Source: JBBQXH01 sp963710975 (GTDB lineage: Bacteria; Actinomycetota; Thermoleophilia; Gaiellales; Gaiellaceae). Taken from it: 64,000 nucleotides of DNA. The DNA lies in the NCBI GenBank assembly GCA_963710975.1, contig CAVQCG010000003.1, positions 672,688 to 736,687 of the forward strand. Reading direction: 5' to 3'. Shown piece by piece: positions 25,461 to 37,387 of this stretch (positions are counted from its first letter, which is position 1; each line of letters starts with the position of its first letter). The position numbers and the translations under genes are program-made. The notes beneath the pieces were generated by a model. It was given only the letters and a program-made list of their open reading frames with translations, ran no database searches and was not told where the DNA came from.

Positions 25461-26339
25461 TCATTCGCCTGATAGGCGGAAGACACGGTCGGCGGTGCCC
25501 GACAGAAGTGCCGCTTGATCGTGCGCTGGGAAGTCGGAGATTATCTCGCGATAGGCGTCGACGACGTCCTCGTACGATGAGTACAGGCGGTCGACGGGCC
25601 AGTTCGTGCCGAAGAAGGCGCGACCCGGTCCCCATGCTTCGATGCACTCGAGCACCCATGGCCGCAACGACTCGACTGTCCATCTGTGGTCGCACATTCC
25701 GAGCCCCGAGATCTTCACGACCGTGTTCTCGACTGCTGCGATCGCCCGCATGCCCCGGCGCCAGTCGTCGAAGTACTCCGGGTCGCGTTTGCGCGGGTAT
25801 CCGGCGTGGTCGACACAGTAGGTGACGGACGGGAACCTCCGCGCGAGCTCGGCCGCGTTCGCCATCACGTCGACGAGCGGATCGTCGCAACACACGAGGC
25901 CGTGGCGCTCGAGCAGACCGTAGCCGCGTTGCCAGGCTTCGTCGCTGAGATAGTCGTCGTAGCGCAGATCGCGAATTCCCCGTACGTTCGCGAACTCCGC
26001 GTGCTGGTCAAGCACCTCTGCGGCTTTCGGGCTCGCGAGGTCGGCGTAGGCCACGATCCCCTGCGGAACGCCGAGCCGGTCGGCGAAGGCCTGAAGCCAG
26101 CGCGTCTCGTCCACGGGGTCCGGGGTGCCGACTGCCGCTTGCACGTGGACGACCTTCGTGACGCTTCCGAATCGCGTCTCGCCGATGAAGTCATCCGCCC
26201 AGTAGCGCTGCGACTTGATCGCGTCGTAGTTCCCGAGGTCCGGGTCGTCGGCCTCGGGAAGCAGCCACTCGTAGCGCAAGCTCGGGTCGCGAAGGTCGAA
26301 GAAATGCACGTGGGTGTCCGTGAAGGCAAGGTCGGTCAT
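25461..26339 (-). CDS. Amidohydrolase family (Amidohydro_2) lactonase-like
   Basis: 292 residues. HxH in 'FTDTHVHFFDLRDPSLRYEW' is the family metal site. 'GIRDLRYDDY', 'VDHAGYP' and 'FGTNWPVDRLYSSY' are typical of the L-fuconolactonase / 2-pyrone-4,6-dicarboxylate lactonase group. Expected reaction: hydrolysis of a sugar-acid or aromatic lactone. ATG 26339 overlaps the VOC stop (ATGA). Last gene of the long catabolic chain that begins at 38638. Confidence 0.88.
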   Translation of the reverse strand: MTDLAFTDTHVHFFDLRDPSLRYEWLLPEADDPDLGNYDAIKSQRYWADDFIGETRFGSVTKVVHVQAAVGTPDPVDETRWLQAFADRLGVPQGIVAYADLASPKAAEVLDQHAEFANVRGIRDLRYDDYLSDEAWQRGYGLLERHGLVCCDDPLVDVMANAAELARRFPSVTYCVDHAGYPRKRDPEYFDDWRRGMRAIAAVENTVVKISGLGMCDHRWTVESLRPWVLECIEAWGPGRAFFGTNWPVDRLYSSYEDVVDAYREIISDFPAHDQAALLSGTADRVFRLSGE

Positions 26340-26833
26340 GCGTCACTCCCTTCCGCGTCGATGTCCGTCAAGCGCGGGCCTCCGGGCGGCTCCTGTAACA
26401 CCTCGATCGAGATACCGTCGGGGTCGCGGATGTACAACGCCCAGCCACCCTTGTAGGCCCCCCAGGGGATCTCGACCGGCTCGGGATGCCGCAACTCCGC
26501 GTGTCCGCGAAGGCGCTCGATGTCTGCGTGGATGTCGTCCGTGACGAGGCAGAGATGAGCGTTGCCTGCGTTGTACGTCTCCATATCGACCTGTGCTGGG
26601 GGCGGATGCAGGTACTCGATGAGCTCGAGAATCGTCCCTCCCGGCAGCCTCCAGAACGCGGCATCGAGCTTGAGCCCCGGGTACCCGACGATCCTGCCGA
26701 CGTATTCGTGGTCCCAGATCTTGCGCAGGACGGGTTCCTCCCCGAGCAGGAAGTTGTAGAAGGGAATCGAGCGTTCCAGTCTCGAGACTGCGAAGCCGAC
26801 GTGGTCGAGTGCGGTGTAGCGCATGCGTGACAT
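26336..26833 (-). CDS. VOC family protein
   Basis: 165 residues. 'TALDHVGFAVSRLERSIPFYN' and 'NAHLCLVTDDIHADIERLRG', ending with 'YIRDPDGISIEVLQEPP'. Metal positions His, His and Glu are kept, and 'GYPGLKLDAAFWRLPGGTILELIEY' is common in epimerase- or lactoylglutathione-lyase-like members. It sits directly after the SDR stop and overlaps the amidohydrolase start, so it belongs to the operon; its reaction is unknown. Confidence 0.85.
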   Translation of the reverse strand: MSRMRYTALDHVGFAVSRLERSIPFYNFLLGEEPVLRKIWDHEYVGRIVGYPGLKLDAAFWRLPGGTILELIEYLHPPPAQVDMETYNAGNAHLCLVTDDIHADIERLRGHAELRHPEPVEIPWGAYKGGWALYIRDPDGISIEVLQEPPGGPRLTDIDAEGSDA

Positions 26834-27625
26834 CTAGCTCGCGCCGGGTATGAAGCCGCCGAGGTGCTCGCCCCCGTCGATGTCGAGCGCGTTTCCGGTG
26901 AGGAAGCCGCCCTCGTCGGAGATGAAGTAGGCCATCGCGGAGACGACGTCCTCTTCGTGGACGTAGCGCCCGAGGGGCAGGGACGCGGCGATCGAGGCAA
27001 GCACTTCTGCCTCACTCTTCCCCGACACGCGAACCTTCCACGCAGTCAGCGAGCGTCCCATGCCAGTCGTCGGGCACGACGTGGGGCACACGCAGTTGAC
27101 CGTGACGCCGAGCGGGGCCAGCTCGATGGCTATCGACTCGAGCAGCCCGATCAGACCGAACTTGCTCGCCGTGTACGCCTGGATCCACGGGTACCCCCGC
27201 TTCCCGGCGTCGGACGAGACGGCAACGATCCGACCCCTGCCACTTGCTCCGAGAGCCGGCGCCGCCGCCTGGCTGACAAGGAACGTCCCCTTGAGGTTGA
27301 CGTCGAGGGTCAGGTCCCAGTCGGCCTCGGTCACCTCCTCGAGCGGCTTCACGTGGATCACGCCAGCAGAGCTGACGAGGGTGTCGAGCCCGCCGAGCTC
27401 GTCCTCCACCCATTGCACACCGATTCGTACTGCATCCGCGTCCGTCACATCGAGCTCGAGCGGCACGAGCCGTGGGTCATCGCGAGCCGCCTCCTCGAGT
27501 TGGCTGGCGGAGATGTCGGCGATCACCACGCGTGCACCGCTGTCCGCGAGCCTACGGGCGATTCCGAGCCCAAAGCCTGAAGCTCCGCCGGTTACGAGCG
27601 CTTTTCGATCAGGGGCGATCATCAC
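26834..27625 (-). CDS. Short-chain dehydrogenase/reductase (SDR)
   Basis: 263 residues. 'ALVTGGASGFGLGIARRLADSG', 'TLVSSAGVIHVKPLEE', catalytic Ser in 'IVAVSSDAGKRGYPW', Tyr and Lys in 'IQAYTASKFGLIGL', and 'VTVNCVCPTSCPTTGMG'. The end 'GNALDIDGGEHLGG' is usual. Two start codons (27625, 27622) follow each other. It overlaps the EthD gene by 17 bases. A sugar, polyol or acid dehydrogenase step is likely. Confidence 0.9.
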   Translation of the reverse strand: MMIAPDRKALVTGGASGFGLGIARRLADSGARVVIADISASQLEEAARDDPRLVPLELDVTDADAVRIGVQWVEDELGGLDTLVSSAGVIHVKPLEEVTEADWDLTLDVNLKGTFLVSQAAAPALGASGRGRIVAVSSDAGKRGYPWIQAYTASKFGLIGLLESIAIELAPLGVTVNCVCPTSCPTTGMGRSLTAWKVRVSGKSEAEVLASIAASLPLGRYVHEEDVVSAMAYFISDEGGFLTGNALDIDGGEHLGGFIPGAS

Positions 27626-27968
27626 AAGGTCCCTCCTTGCGCCCCGCCGGAGGCGGGACGACCGTCAACTCCTCGACGAACGCGATCTGCGCCTCACCGA
27701 GGAAGAGCTTACGATCGGCTGCGAGTCTGCTTGCGAACGGCTCCGTGGCGAAGGCGCGCTCCGCCGCGTCGCGGCTATCGAACCAGAGCTCGCCGATACC
27801 GTCCCACGCGGCTTCTTCGGGTGTCCAGGAACTGACGACGCCGAGTCTCAGTCCCCGCAGGCCAGGCAGCTCGCGAACGATCTCGACGTGGGGCCCCGAC
27901 CAGTGCGCGATGAACTCGTCTCGGCTCAACCCCGGAAGGCGCCGAACCAGGCTGACGCGCTTGATCAT
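27609..27968 (-). CDS. EthD domain protein
   Basis: 119 residues. 'MIKRVSLVRRLPGLSRDEFIAHW' then 'GPHVEIVRELPGLRG' and 'DGIGELWFDSRDAAERAFATEP' are the EthD signature (ferredoxin-like dimeric barrel). EthD proteins accompany degradative gene sets, including the P450 Eth system; their reaction is mostly unknown. Overlaps the next SDR. It follows a 97-base gap with a hairpin, so it may have its own promoter. Confidence 0.85.
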   Translation of the reverse strand: MIKRVSLVRRLPGLSRDEFIAHWSGPHVEIVRELPGLRGLRLGVVSSWTPEEAAWDGIGELWFDSRDAAERAFATEPFASRLAADRKLFLGEAQIAFVEELTVVPPPAGRKEGPCDDRP

Positions 27969-28040
27969 CGTCGTCTCCGATGGTCGGTGTTGGCTGTCCG
28001 CGAGCTCATGCGCACCTCCAGCGTTGAGTCAGGACAAGCA

Positions 28041-28066
28041 GGGAGAAACGCAGCACGTGGTCTCCC
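28041..28066. terminator. Hairpin after the racemase-family gene
   Basis: GGGAGA (28041-28046) pairs with TCTCCC (28061-28066) across a 14-base loop. It overlaps the TAG of the gene that ends at 28066 and could reduce read-through into the EthD part of the operon. Weak stem. Confidence 0.35.
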
Positions 28067-29190
28067 TAGGCGAGTAGGTACTTCTGCACGACGTCCTCCC
28101 GCACGGTGACGCCGAGGCCAAGGGCGTCGCGGATCGCCAGGTAGCCGTCGTCCTGCACCCACGGGTCACTCACCAGCTCGTGCTGCAGAGGCGACTCGCG
28201 TGGCTTCAGATCGAGGCAGAGGCCGCTCCGCGAGATCGCAAGCAGGTGAACGCTTGCTGCCGTGTTCAGGGCGCTGCTCCAGGTATGCGCGCTCCACGTC
28301 AGGTTCGCGGCCTCGATCAGCGTGATCACCCCACGGCAGCCTGTGATCCCGTGGCAGCGCCCGGTCCATCTGCACAACGTCCACGGCGTTGGCGTCGATC
28401 AGTCGGGCGTAGGAGTCCACGTCCCACTCGTCCTCACCGGTGCCGATCGCCGTCGCTACGGCCCTGCGCAACCGGGCGTGGCCCTCGAGGTTACGCGGCA
28501 GAAGCGGTTGCTCGATCCACTTGAGCCGATAGGGCTCGAGGTCGCGAAACCGCTGAATCGCCGTCGGCACGTCCCAGATGTCCCAGACGCCGGGAGTGTC
28601 GACGACGAGTTCGAGGTCGTTGCCGATGGTCTCGCGGATGCGTCGCACGAGCTCCAGGTCGCGATCGCGATCCTGGCCGAACACTGCCTCGGGGCGCATT
28701 CCCCAGCCGCCCTTGACGATCCGGTAGCCCTGCTCGCGCATCCAGGCGAACTCGCCGAGGGTCCAGTCGAGGTCCTCCAAGTCGAAGACGATCGAGCCCA
28801 TTGCGGCGACGCGACTCTGGATGGGGCTTCCAATGAGGCGGCACACAGGAAGTCCGAGGGCTTTGCCCTTCACGTCCCAGAGCGCCATGTCGACTGCACT
28901 GATCGCAAAGGCGGCGATCCCCTCGGGCCGTACCACCAGACGTGCGCGAGAAGCTTGTGCCAGAGCCGCTCCACGTCGAGCGGATCCTCCCCGACGAGCA
29001 ACGGCGCAAAGCCCTGCTCGAGAATCGCCTTCGTGGCGATCGACGCCTCGCGGAACTGGGAGATGCACTCGCCCCACCCTACGAGACCGTCGTCGGTCTC
29101 GATCCGAGCGAGCGTCACGTACCTCACCATCCCCTTGTAGTGGGGCTCGGGGTAGGCGAGTGGGAAGGCGTCGATCCTGGCGATCTTCAA
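28066..29190 (-). CDS. Mandelate racemase/muconate lactonizing enzyme family protein (frameshifted)
   Basis: About 374 residues. Start TTG 29190 with GGAGGT seven bases upstream ('KIARIDAFPLAYPEPHYKG'). 'ISAVDMALWDVKGKALGLPV', 'GYRIVKGGWG', metal ligands in 'VVDTPGVWD', 'LKWIEQPL' and 'TGEDEWD', and the late 'NLTWSAHTWSSAL' His mark it as an enolase-superfamily acid-sugar dehydratase or racemase. Two frameshifts, near 28930 and 28370. TTG overlaps the TGA of the DapB-like gene (TTGA). A second member of the superfamily lies at 16694; the two differ clearly in their metal-site sequences, so two substrates or steps are likely. Confidence 0.82.
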
Positions 29191-30222
29191 GGGGCACCTC
29201 CGCCATTGGGTCGGGGGATCAGCGAGACGGATGGCGCCGGCGGCAGCTCGGCGACGGTCAGCCACCCAGCGGGTGCTGCCCTGACGCGGGCGAGCGAGTT
29301 CACGACCACCGCAGCGACGGTCGGCTGCGCCTGCAGCGCCGGATCGATCGCGAGCGACACCGGTACCGACCCCTCGATCGAGATCGTGTCGCGGAGGTCG
29401 GCGCCGATCGAGGACGGGTCGAGGTGGCCCGTGAGCGTCGCATGGAACCAGTCGTGTCCGTTGACGTGGCCGACGTAGCGTTGGACGAAGCCGGCTGTGC
29501 GACCGGCCGGCACGTCGAGATTGTCGGCGCGGTAGGGCCTGTCGGCGACGAGCGGGTCCACCTCGCCGTGGAGATGCTCGATCGACACCCGAGCGCTCCC
29601 GCGACGACGTGCATCGACTGCGGAAGCCGATGTGTCCGCGTATCTCGCCGGCCGCGCGGCCGGCGGCAATTCCTCGACCGTGTAGCCGATTCCGAGGCGC
29701 CCGAGCACGGTTGCGCTGAAGTGCGAGACGTCAACCACCCGGCGACGCGGATCCGCTCGACGTCCCAGGCCGCGCCGCTCAACGTCAAGGCAAGCGCGTC
29801 GAAGACGAATCCCGGGTTCACACCGGCGCGACCCCCGTCACCCCGGATGCACCAGCGGCAGCGTCGAGCCGTTCGGCGATTGCCGCATCGACCGCCCACG
29901 GAAACGCGGTTTCCTCACCGGTACAGATCACGTTGCAGCCGGCCTGGATCACCGCCTCGAGGTCAGGGGCGAGGTCGTGAAGAAACGACGTGGTTGCGAC
30001 GACGACGACGTCGGCGCCCGCGCGCAGGGCCGCGTCCCGGTCGGTCGTGACGGTCACCTCGAGCGGCGCCGTCCCGGCCAGGGTGCCGAGGTCGACTTCG
30101 GCCAGATCCGGATTCCTGCTCCACGCGCTCACAAGGCGGACGCCGTCACGGCGCGACACCAGGCGCGCCACATCTCGCCCGACGCGACCGACTCCCAGGA
30201 GCGTGACCGTGAGCTCGCTCAT
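29187..30222 (-). CDS. DapB-like NAD(P)-binding dehydrogenase (frameshifted)
   Basis: About 345 residues. 'MSELTVTLLGVGRVGRDVARLV' is a Rossmann loop, and 'GADVVVVATTSFLHDLAPDLEAVIQAGCNVICTGEE' matches the dihydrodipicolinate-reductase-like family that includes 2,4-diaminopentanoate dehydrogenase. 'NPGFVFDALALTLSG' follows in a new frame (shift near 29820), and 'FVQRYVGHVNGH' in a third (near 29720). ATG 30222 overlaps the stop of the ceramidase-like gene; the stop overlaps the next start. The substrate is unknown; in this operon it may reduce or oxidise an imine or keto acid. Confidence 0.75.
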
Positions 30223-31771
30223 CCCGGCGCCGGAGCCACCCGTGGAGGAGCGTAGTCCCTCTGACGGGTCGCTCGAGCCTGTGGCGAATCGGGCGCCCGA
30301 GGGAGCCGCTCGCCTTCCAGCCTCGAGTGCCGTCGTAGGCGTTCGCCTCCGGAAACAGCGATTCCGCCAGGCGCACACCATGCTCGACGAGGAGTTGGTC
30401 GCACGATGGCGCGACGGTCGCCGGCATCCCGTAGCTTCGGTTGGAGTAGGCGGGCTCGTAGCCGCCTTCCGGGTATGCCTCCTCCGTCGGGAAGTAGCCG
30501 ATGGCGCCGTTCGAATACCCGGCGTACAGCGTTACCCGCGCAGGCGAGCGCTCCTTGACCGCGATCCCGATCTCCGTGAACGACTCCCCCGGAGCGGTGA
30601 CGATCAGCCCGTCACCGACCCTGACCGCGTTGATCGGCCCTTCCAGGAACTCTGGCGGTGAAGCGACCTCCAGGCTGCCTCCATCACACGCGCCCACTTC
30701 GCGTGATAGGCGAGCCCGAACCGCTCGGCGTCCCCCGCGTTGCGCTCACGCGCATCAGTCAGGTCACGCTCGTACTGTGCCCGAGCCATGGTGATCTGTT
30801 CCAGATCGGGCGCGGACTGGAGCGGGAAGCGCACGCGCTCCTCCACGTAGGCCAGAGGCTGGGCCGTCTCCTCTACGCCCTCGAAACGAAACAGGATCAT
30901 CGGAATAAGCGAACCGTCCGCCTCCAGGACGAGCTGCCGGGTACCGACGGCTCGTCCGCGAGGGCGTGCACCGCCTCGAGTGCCAGTCGCTCGCCCATGA
31001 ACGGTGCCTCGTACTCACCCTCACAGAACGAGATCATCGGCAGGACGTTCCCCGCCGCGCCCTGGAAGAACACGCACTCTCCACCCGTTAGCCGCCGCAT
31101 GGCGGCACGCAGCACGGACGGATAGTCACCGGAGTAGCAGGACAGGTTCATGCCGCCGGCCACCGGGTGACAGCCGTACCCGACCAGGGTCGCAATCGGC
31201 GACTCGTCCGGACGCCGCGCCTGGAGCGCGACGACCTGGCGATCGAGCAGTCCATCCCGTCGCCATCCGTGGACGATCCGGCCCTCCGCGTCGCGCTCCC
31301 TTCGATTCACGGAAAGGTCGACCTCGCCCATGCCCATTCAACCGGGCCGGCTCGAGGCGGCCGCCGCGAGGCTCGCCGTCTCCACGATCTGCGAGGCGAG
31401 GAACTCCGCGTAGCGGTCGATGCGGTCGTCGCCGTCGGTCTCGAGCAGCCCGCTTCGACGCAGCATCGAGCGAGTCGCGGGGGGCGCAGATGCGTGTGGT
31501 TCCACGACAGAAGCACGCCCGACACCTCGGTCGCGGCGGCCTCGGCGACCGCGGAGCGGATCTCGTCGACCTCCGGCGACGGGATACCAATCGTGTCGAC
31601 TCCGCAGAGTACGACCCGACCGCCATCGCCCTCGAGGACAATCGCGCTCACCTCCAGCGGAAGCCCGTAGCCCAACGCATTCCCCGGCGCCGCACGAAGC
31701 CCATCATCGGCAAGCCGAGCGGAGGCCTGATCGAGTGCCGCGGCGCCAGCGTGCAGCGGGTATCCGGCCAT
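30219..31771 (-). CDS. Neutral ceramidase N-terminal domain-like protein, copy 1 (frameshifted)
   Basis: About 515 residues. Pieces in different frames: 'SIRPPLGLPMMGFVRRRG', 'VVLCGVDTIGIPSPEVDEIR', 'LLSWNHTHLRPP', 'SVNRRERDAEGRIVHGW', 'VGYGCHPVAGGMN', 'YSGDYPSVLRAAM', 'FFQGAAGNVLPM' and C-terminal 'RVTLYAGYSNGAIGYFPTEE'. This is the pattern of 'neutral/alkaline non-lysosomal ceramidase N-terminal domain' proteins in bacterial sugar operons, zinc amidohydrolases by homology. At least four shifts, two of them compensating near 31730 and 31690. No signal peptide was seen, so unlike secreted ceramidases it is probably cytoplasmic. The stop overlaps the next start (ATGA). A paralogue lies at 39906. 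Confidence 0.75.
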
Positions 31772-31799
31772 GCCTTCACGCGGTCCCTCATAGACCACA

Positions 31800-33524
31800 G
31801 ATCCCTTCAAGCTGGGCGGGAACGCATGCGGGTAGTCGCGCCGGGCGGCTCTGCCGAGACCATCCCATCCTCCACGTCCTCGAGCACGGCTGGCGGATCT
31901 CGCTCCGATGGTGGTCCGTAGCCCCCGCCCCCTCCCACGGAGAACTCGATCACGCCACCTTCCTCGACCGAGAATGCGGTTGTCTTGGTGAGCGCCCGCT
32001 CTGAGTCGTCCGGGAGGATCACCCGCAACGCGTTCGGTCGGCCCGGCTCGCCGCCCTGCAAACCCCACGGACTCGTCCTCGTGCGCTCGATGGGGCTCGA
32101 GAAGGCGCCGTTCTCCAGCATCCGGTAGCGGATGTCGACTCCGGGACCGCCGCGAAACCGCCCAGCACCGCCCGAATCCTGAGCGAGCTCGAACTTCTCG
32201 ACAAGCAGCGGGTAGCGCAGCTCGAGCGTTTCGGCGGGCGTGTTGCGCATGCCCGAAAAGGAGATGTGCATGAGCGGAGCGCCCCCATCCCCATCGTGAG
32301 TTGCGCCCTGACCTGTGACGTGATCCGTCCCACCGGCCCAGAACTCGCCACCCGCGCGCCGTCCCCACCAGACGACGCCGCAGTAGTCCCCACCGCTCCC
32401 CGCGCTCACTGCCTCCGGCATCGCGTCGGCGACCGCCGTGGACCGCCTCGGTCGCCTGCATCGCCGGCCAGCCGTAGAGAAAGCACGGCGACGGTGACAG
32501 CGCGTGGAACATCGACCCGGGGCGCGAGATCACCTCGACAGGACGAAAGTGACCCTCGTTCGGCGCCTCTCCGCCACCCGCGAGCATCGTCATGATCACC
32601 CGTGCCGCCGAGACGGTGGACGCGATCGGACAGTTGACAGGGCCGGTTAGCGCGTCGGGTGCGCCGCTGAAGTCGAGCCGAGCCGTCGTCCCGTCGATCT
32701 CGAGGACGACCTCGAACGGAATGCGGTCGTCCGTGACCCCGTCGTCGTCCATCTCGCCGTGACCGACATAGCGTCCGTCGGGAATAGCTCGATGTAGCTC
32801 CGCACCACGGCCTCGCCGTGGTCGTACATCCGCTCGACGCAGGTGAGGAACGTCTCGAGCCCGTAGCGCTCGACGAGCCGCACGAGCCGCGCGCTCCCGC
32901 CCGCACGCCCGCCACCTCCGCGTTGATGTCGCCGAGGACGAATGCAGGCAGCCGTGAGTTGGCGATCGCCATCTTCTGGATGTCCTTGACCACCTTGCCG
33001 GCGCTGTAGAGCTTGACGCCGGGGAAGATCGCTCCCTCCTGGAAGACGTCGGTCGTGTCGGTGCAGTAGATCTCCTTCGCGCCGATGTCCAGCCAGTGCG
33101 CCTTGATGGCCGAGTAGCCGACGAGGTCTCCTCCCGGCATGAAGACGGGCATCACGATCGCGGCATCCTGCGGGTGCGATCCGGTCTGGTACGGGTATGT
33201 TGATGAGGATGATGTCGCCGGGAACGAGGTTCTCCTCGCCACCGACCTCGGCGACCGCCTCCTCGATGCAGAAGCTCATCGTCCCCATGAAGAGCGGGAT
33301 GCCGGCGCCTGTGCGAGCAGCCGCATGCGGCGGTCGTAGAGCCAGCGGGCGAAGTCGAGAACCTCGTAGATGATCGGTGACATCGACGTGCGCACGAGCG
33401 TCCGCTTGATCGCCTCCGCCGCGGAGTTGAGGCCGTGGCGAATCACCTCGGTCGTGATCGGGTCTGCGTCGGCCGCACTGTGCTCGCCGGCCAGTCCGCC
33501 CCGGTACGTGATCGTCGTGGTCAT
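31800..33524 (-). CDS. Hydantoinase B / oxoprolinase family subunit (frameshifted)
   Basis: About 575 residues, the family length. Start ATG 33524 ('MTTTITYRGGLAGEHSAADA'), overlapping the HyuA stop. 'DPITTEVIRHGLNSAAEAIKRTLVRTSMSPIIYEVLDFA' is the HyuB N-terminus; 'VPGDIILINIPV' and 'FELAQDSGGAGRFRGGPGVDI' with 'GGGGGYGPPSERDP' are its middle and C-terminal glycine-rich parts. At least three frameshifts (near 33290, 32750 and 31850); the exact stop is lost. With HyuA it forms an ATP-dependent cyclic-amide hydrolase or carboxylase (N-methylhydantoinase, 5-oxoprolinase, acetone/acetophenone carboxylase group). Confidence 0.82.
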
Positions 33525-35526
33525 CGGGCCTCGCCGTTCGTGATCACCATCTCGCCGGTCGGGCGTGCTGCGTGAACTCGGCATCCAGGTAGGTGATCGC
33601 CGTCTCTTCCAGCAGGATTGCTGGCCCGTCGAGCCGGAATCGGCGACGGCGGCCCGGTCGACGATCGGGAAGCGGTGCGACTCGCCGCGCGTGAACGACC
33701 AGGCGCGAGCGTCGGTGCCCGCATCACGCGGCGGCCGCATGCCGCGCGTGTTCCGCCGTGCGACGCCGGAGCGGGTGCGGACCGTCGCTCGAATCGAGAC
33801 GATCTCGAGCGGCTCGTCCATCACGTGGCCGAACGTGCGGTCGTAGTCCGCGCTGAAGATCGGCGAATCGACATCGCGTCGCCTGAGATGCGCCGCGTAC
33901 CGTCAAACGAGACCGCGATCGTCAGCGTGTGGTCCTGGCCCGCGTACCGCATGTCGAGCCGCTTCGCGCTCTGTCCCGGGCCCGCCGACGAGCGCGCGAC
34001 GAGCCGATCGAAGAGTCCGAGCAACTCTCGGCTGGCCGCCCGATGCCTTTCTCGCAGCTGCACCGCATGAAGCGGGCGAGCGCACCAGGTCCTGACCGAG
34101 CAGGCCCCAGGCCGAGAAGTTGCCGGCATACGGCGGGACGACGATCTCGCCCGATCTCGAGCTCCCGTGCGAGCAGCGTCCCGAAGAGCGGGCCGGCGCC
34201 GCCGAAGGCATCAGGGCCGCTCGCGCGGATCCTGGCCCGCTCGATTGTGATCTCGCGGATCGCGTTGGCCATGTTGGCGGGGCGATCGTGATCACGCCGC
34301 GCGCGACCTCCTCGACGTCGCACCGAGGCGTCTCAGCGAGCGGCGCGAGCGCGGCGCGCGCCGCCTCGGACGTCGAGGCCGATCCCGCTCGCGAGCTGCC
34401 CTCCCCGAGCATGCCGAGCAAGAACGCGGCGTCGGTGACGGTCGGTAGCGCGCCGCCGCGCCCGTAACACGCCGGGCCGGGCTCGGCGCCGGCGCTCGCA
34501 GGGCCGACGCGCAGCAGCCCGCCGACGTCGACGTGTGCGATCGAGCCGCCGCCGGCGCCGATCGAGCGGACGTCGACCCACGGGGTCTGCACCGGCAGGC
34601 CTCGACCTCGCCCTGGTACATGAGCTGCGCCCGGCCGTCGGTGACGAGGCATGTGTCGAAGCTCGTGCCGCCGACGTCGGCGGTGATAGTCGCCGAGATC
34701 TCGAGCGCGCGGCAGAGCTCGCCGGCCCCTTCGGCGCCGGCAACCGGGCCGGACATGATCGTCTCGAATGGGCGATCCTCGGCCTCGGCGAACGTCATGG
34801 CGCCGCCGCCGGAGCGGGTGACGATCGCCGTTCGCTCGAAGCCGGCCTCCTCCAGCCGCCTCGAGAGGCCGCAGGTAGGCGCCCATCGGCGGGCGCACGT
34901 AGGCGTCGATCACGGTCGTGGACGTGCGCTCGTACTCGCGGTATTCGCCGGAGACTCGGTGCGACAGCGAGATCTCGCCGGCGAAGCCGAGCTCTCGCAG
35001 CAGCCCTTCCGCGGCCAGCTCGTGCGCCGGGTTCGCGTAGGCATTCATGAAGGCGACCGCGACGGACGTGACGCCCTCGGACGCGAAGAGGTCGAGCGCG
35101 GCGCGCGACGTCGTCTTGGACGAGTGGCGATCGTCGATCGTGCCACCGGCGCGTACGCGCTCGGTGACCGGCAGGCGTAGCCGCCTGGGAACGAGCGGCG
35201 CGGGCTGGCCAGAAGAGGTCGTAGGGATCGCCGCGGTCGCCCCGGCGATCTCGAGGACGTCGCGGAAACCCGGGTGCACAGCAGGCCGACGACGGCGCCC
35301 GTGCGGTTGAGGAGCGAGTTCAGGCCGACGGTCGTGCCGTGGAGGAAGAGCGCCTCCTCGTCCGCGACCGCCATCCGGCGAGGCGGCGGCAACGAGCGTG
35401 AAACCCCGTCCGCCAGGGCCGAGGGAACTGTCAGGCCCTTGACCGCTCGGACGGTGCCGAAAACTCATCGTGGAGGATCAGATCCGTGAACGTGCCGCCA
35501 ACGTCAACGCCGATGCGTACTCCCAT
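33521..35526 (-). CDS. Hydantoinase A / oxoprolinase family subunit (frameshifted)
   Basis: About 668 residues. ATG 35526 begins 'MGVRIGVDVGGTFTDLILHD', the actin-like ATP-binding signature. Then 'LHGTTVGLNSLLNRTGAVVG', 'VTSVAVAFMNAYANPAHE', 'RVSGEYREYERTSTTVIDAYV', 'DVGGTSFDTCLV' and the end 'TGEMVITNGEAR'. At least five frameshifts (near 35470, 35290, 34870, 34600 and 33930). HyuA activates the amide carbonyl with ATP; HyuB completes hydrolysis. Stop 33521 and HyuB ATG overlap. Lies 38 bases after the ABC ATPase gene, in the same operon. Confidence 0.83.
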
Positions 35527-35564
35527 TCAGGCGATCCTCGCCGGCGCCGCGACGCGCTTCGCCT

Positions 35565-36337
<773 letters not shown>

Positions 36338-36341
<4 letters not shown>

Positions 36342-37387
36342 TTGAGTCGGCTGGAGTCGCCGCCGAAGCTCGTCGAGGATGATCGCGATGAGCAAGATGC
36401 CCCGGTCACGACCGGCTGGTAGAAGCTCGAGATGTTCTTCAGCACGAGGCCGTTCGCGATCGTCCCGAGCAGGAGGATGCCGACGAACGTGCCGACGACC
36501 GTGCCCCGCCCGCCGGTGAGCGCCGTCCCGCCGATGATCACCGCGGCCAGAATCGTCAGGAGGTCGTTGGAGCTGCTCGCGGCGTACGGCGCGACCGGCC
36601 CGCCGGCCGAGGCCTGGACGACGCCGGCGAGGCCCGCCGCGAGCGCGCTCAGCACGTAGATCCGCATCTTCACATTGCGGACTCGGACGCCCGAGAGCCG
36701 GGCCGCATTCTCGCCGCCTCCGACCGCGAAGACGTGCGTGCCGAAGCGCGTCGCCCTCAGGAGGAAGAAAGCGAGAACGAAGACGGCGAGCATGATCGCG
36801 GTCGAGACCGGAATGCGCCCCGGTAGCTGCGACTGCCCGATCTTGGAGAACGGCACGCTCGAGATGAGCTGCGAGTTCCCGTCGGTGGCGACGTAGGCGA
36901 TCCCCGTGAAGAGGAAGTTCGTCCCGAGCGTGACGATGAACGGGTTCAGGGTGAGGAGCGCGATCAGCGCGCCGTTCACGAGCCCGATCCCGGCCGACGC
37001 CGCGAGCGCGATCAGGACGACTACCGGCACGGGCATCCCGGCGTTCAGCGCGTGCAGGCACACGATCCCCGCCACGACCATCACGGTGACCGGCGTCAGG
37101 TCGATCCCGCCTCCGATCACGACGACCGTCGCGAACGCCGCGGCGATCCCGACCACTGCCATCGCCTCGGTGATGTTGAGGATGTTCTGGTACTGGAGAA
37201 AGTACTGCGAGCTGAAGCTCAGATACACGCAGAGGATCAGCAGGATGATCGGCAGCCCCATCTCCGGTCGGAGGAGGAGCGAGCGCCATCCAGTCGTCCA
37301 GCGCCGCGCCGGAGCGTCGAGCGTCGAGGCCGCCGCCTCGGCGACGACCTCGACTCGTCCGGCCTCGCCCTTGCTCGACGCCTCCAT
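36338..37387 (-). CDS. Sugar-type ABC importer permease (RbsC family)
   Basis: About 349 residues. Start ATG 37387 ('MEASSKGEAGRVEVVAEAAA'); the same frame also runs upstream into the end of the binding protein, an indel effect. Hydrophobic segments 'GLPIILLILCVYLSFSSQYFL', 'GIAAAFATVVVIGGGIDL', 'VVLIALAASAGIGLVNG' and the family 'GGGIDLTPV' and 'NPFIVTLGTNFLFTGIAY' motifs are visible, with 'VGGGENAARLSGVRV'. Imports ribose-, xylose- or inositol-like sugars. Mostly clean frame, with one possible shift near the C-terminus. Confidence 0.88.

Noticed and set aside
31307..32752. HyuB-ceramidase fusion in one open frame
   Set aside because: The frame links out-of-frame pieces of two genes; the conserved blocks place a gene boundary at about 31770-31800.
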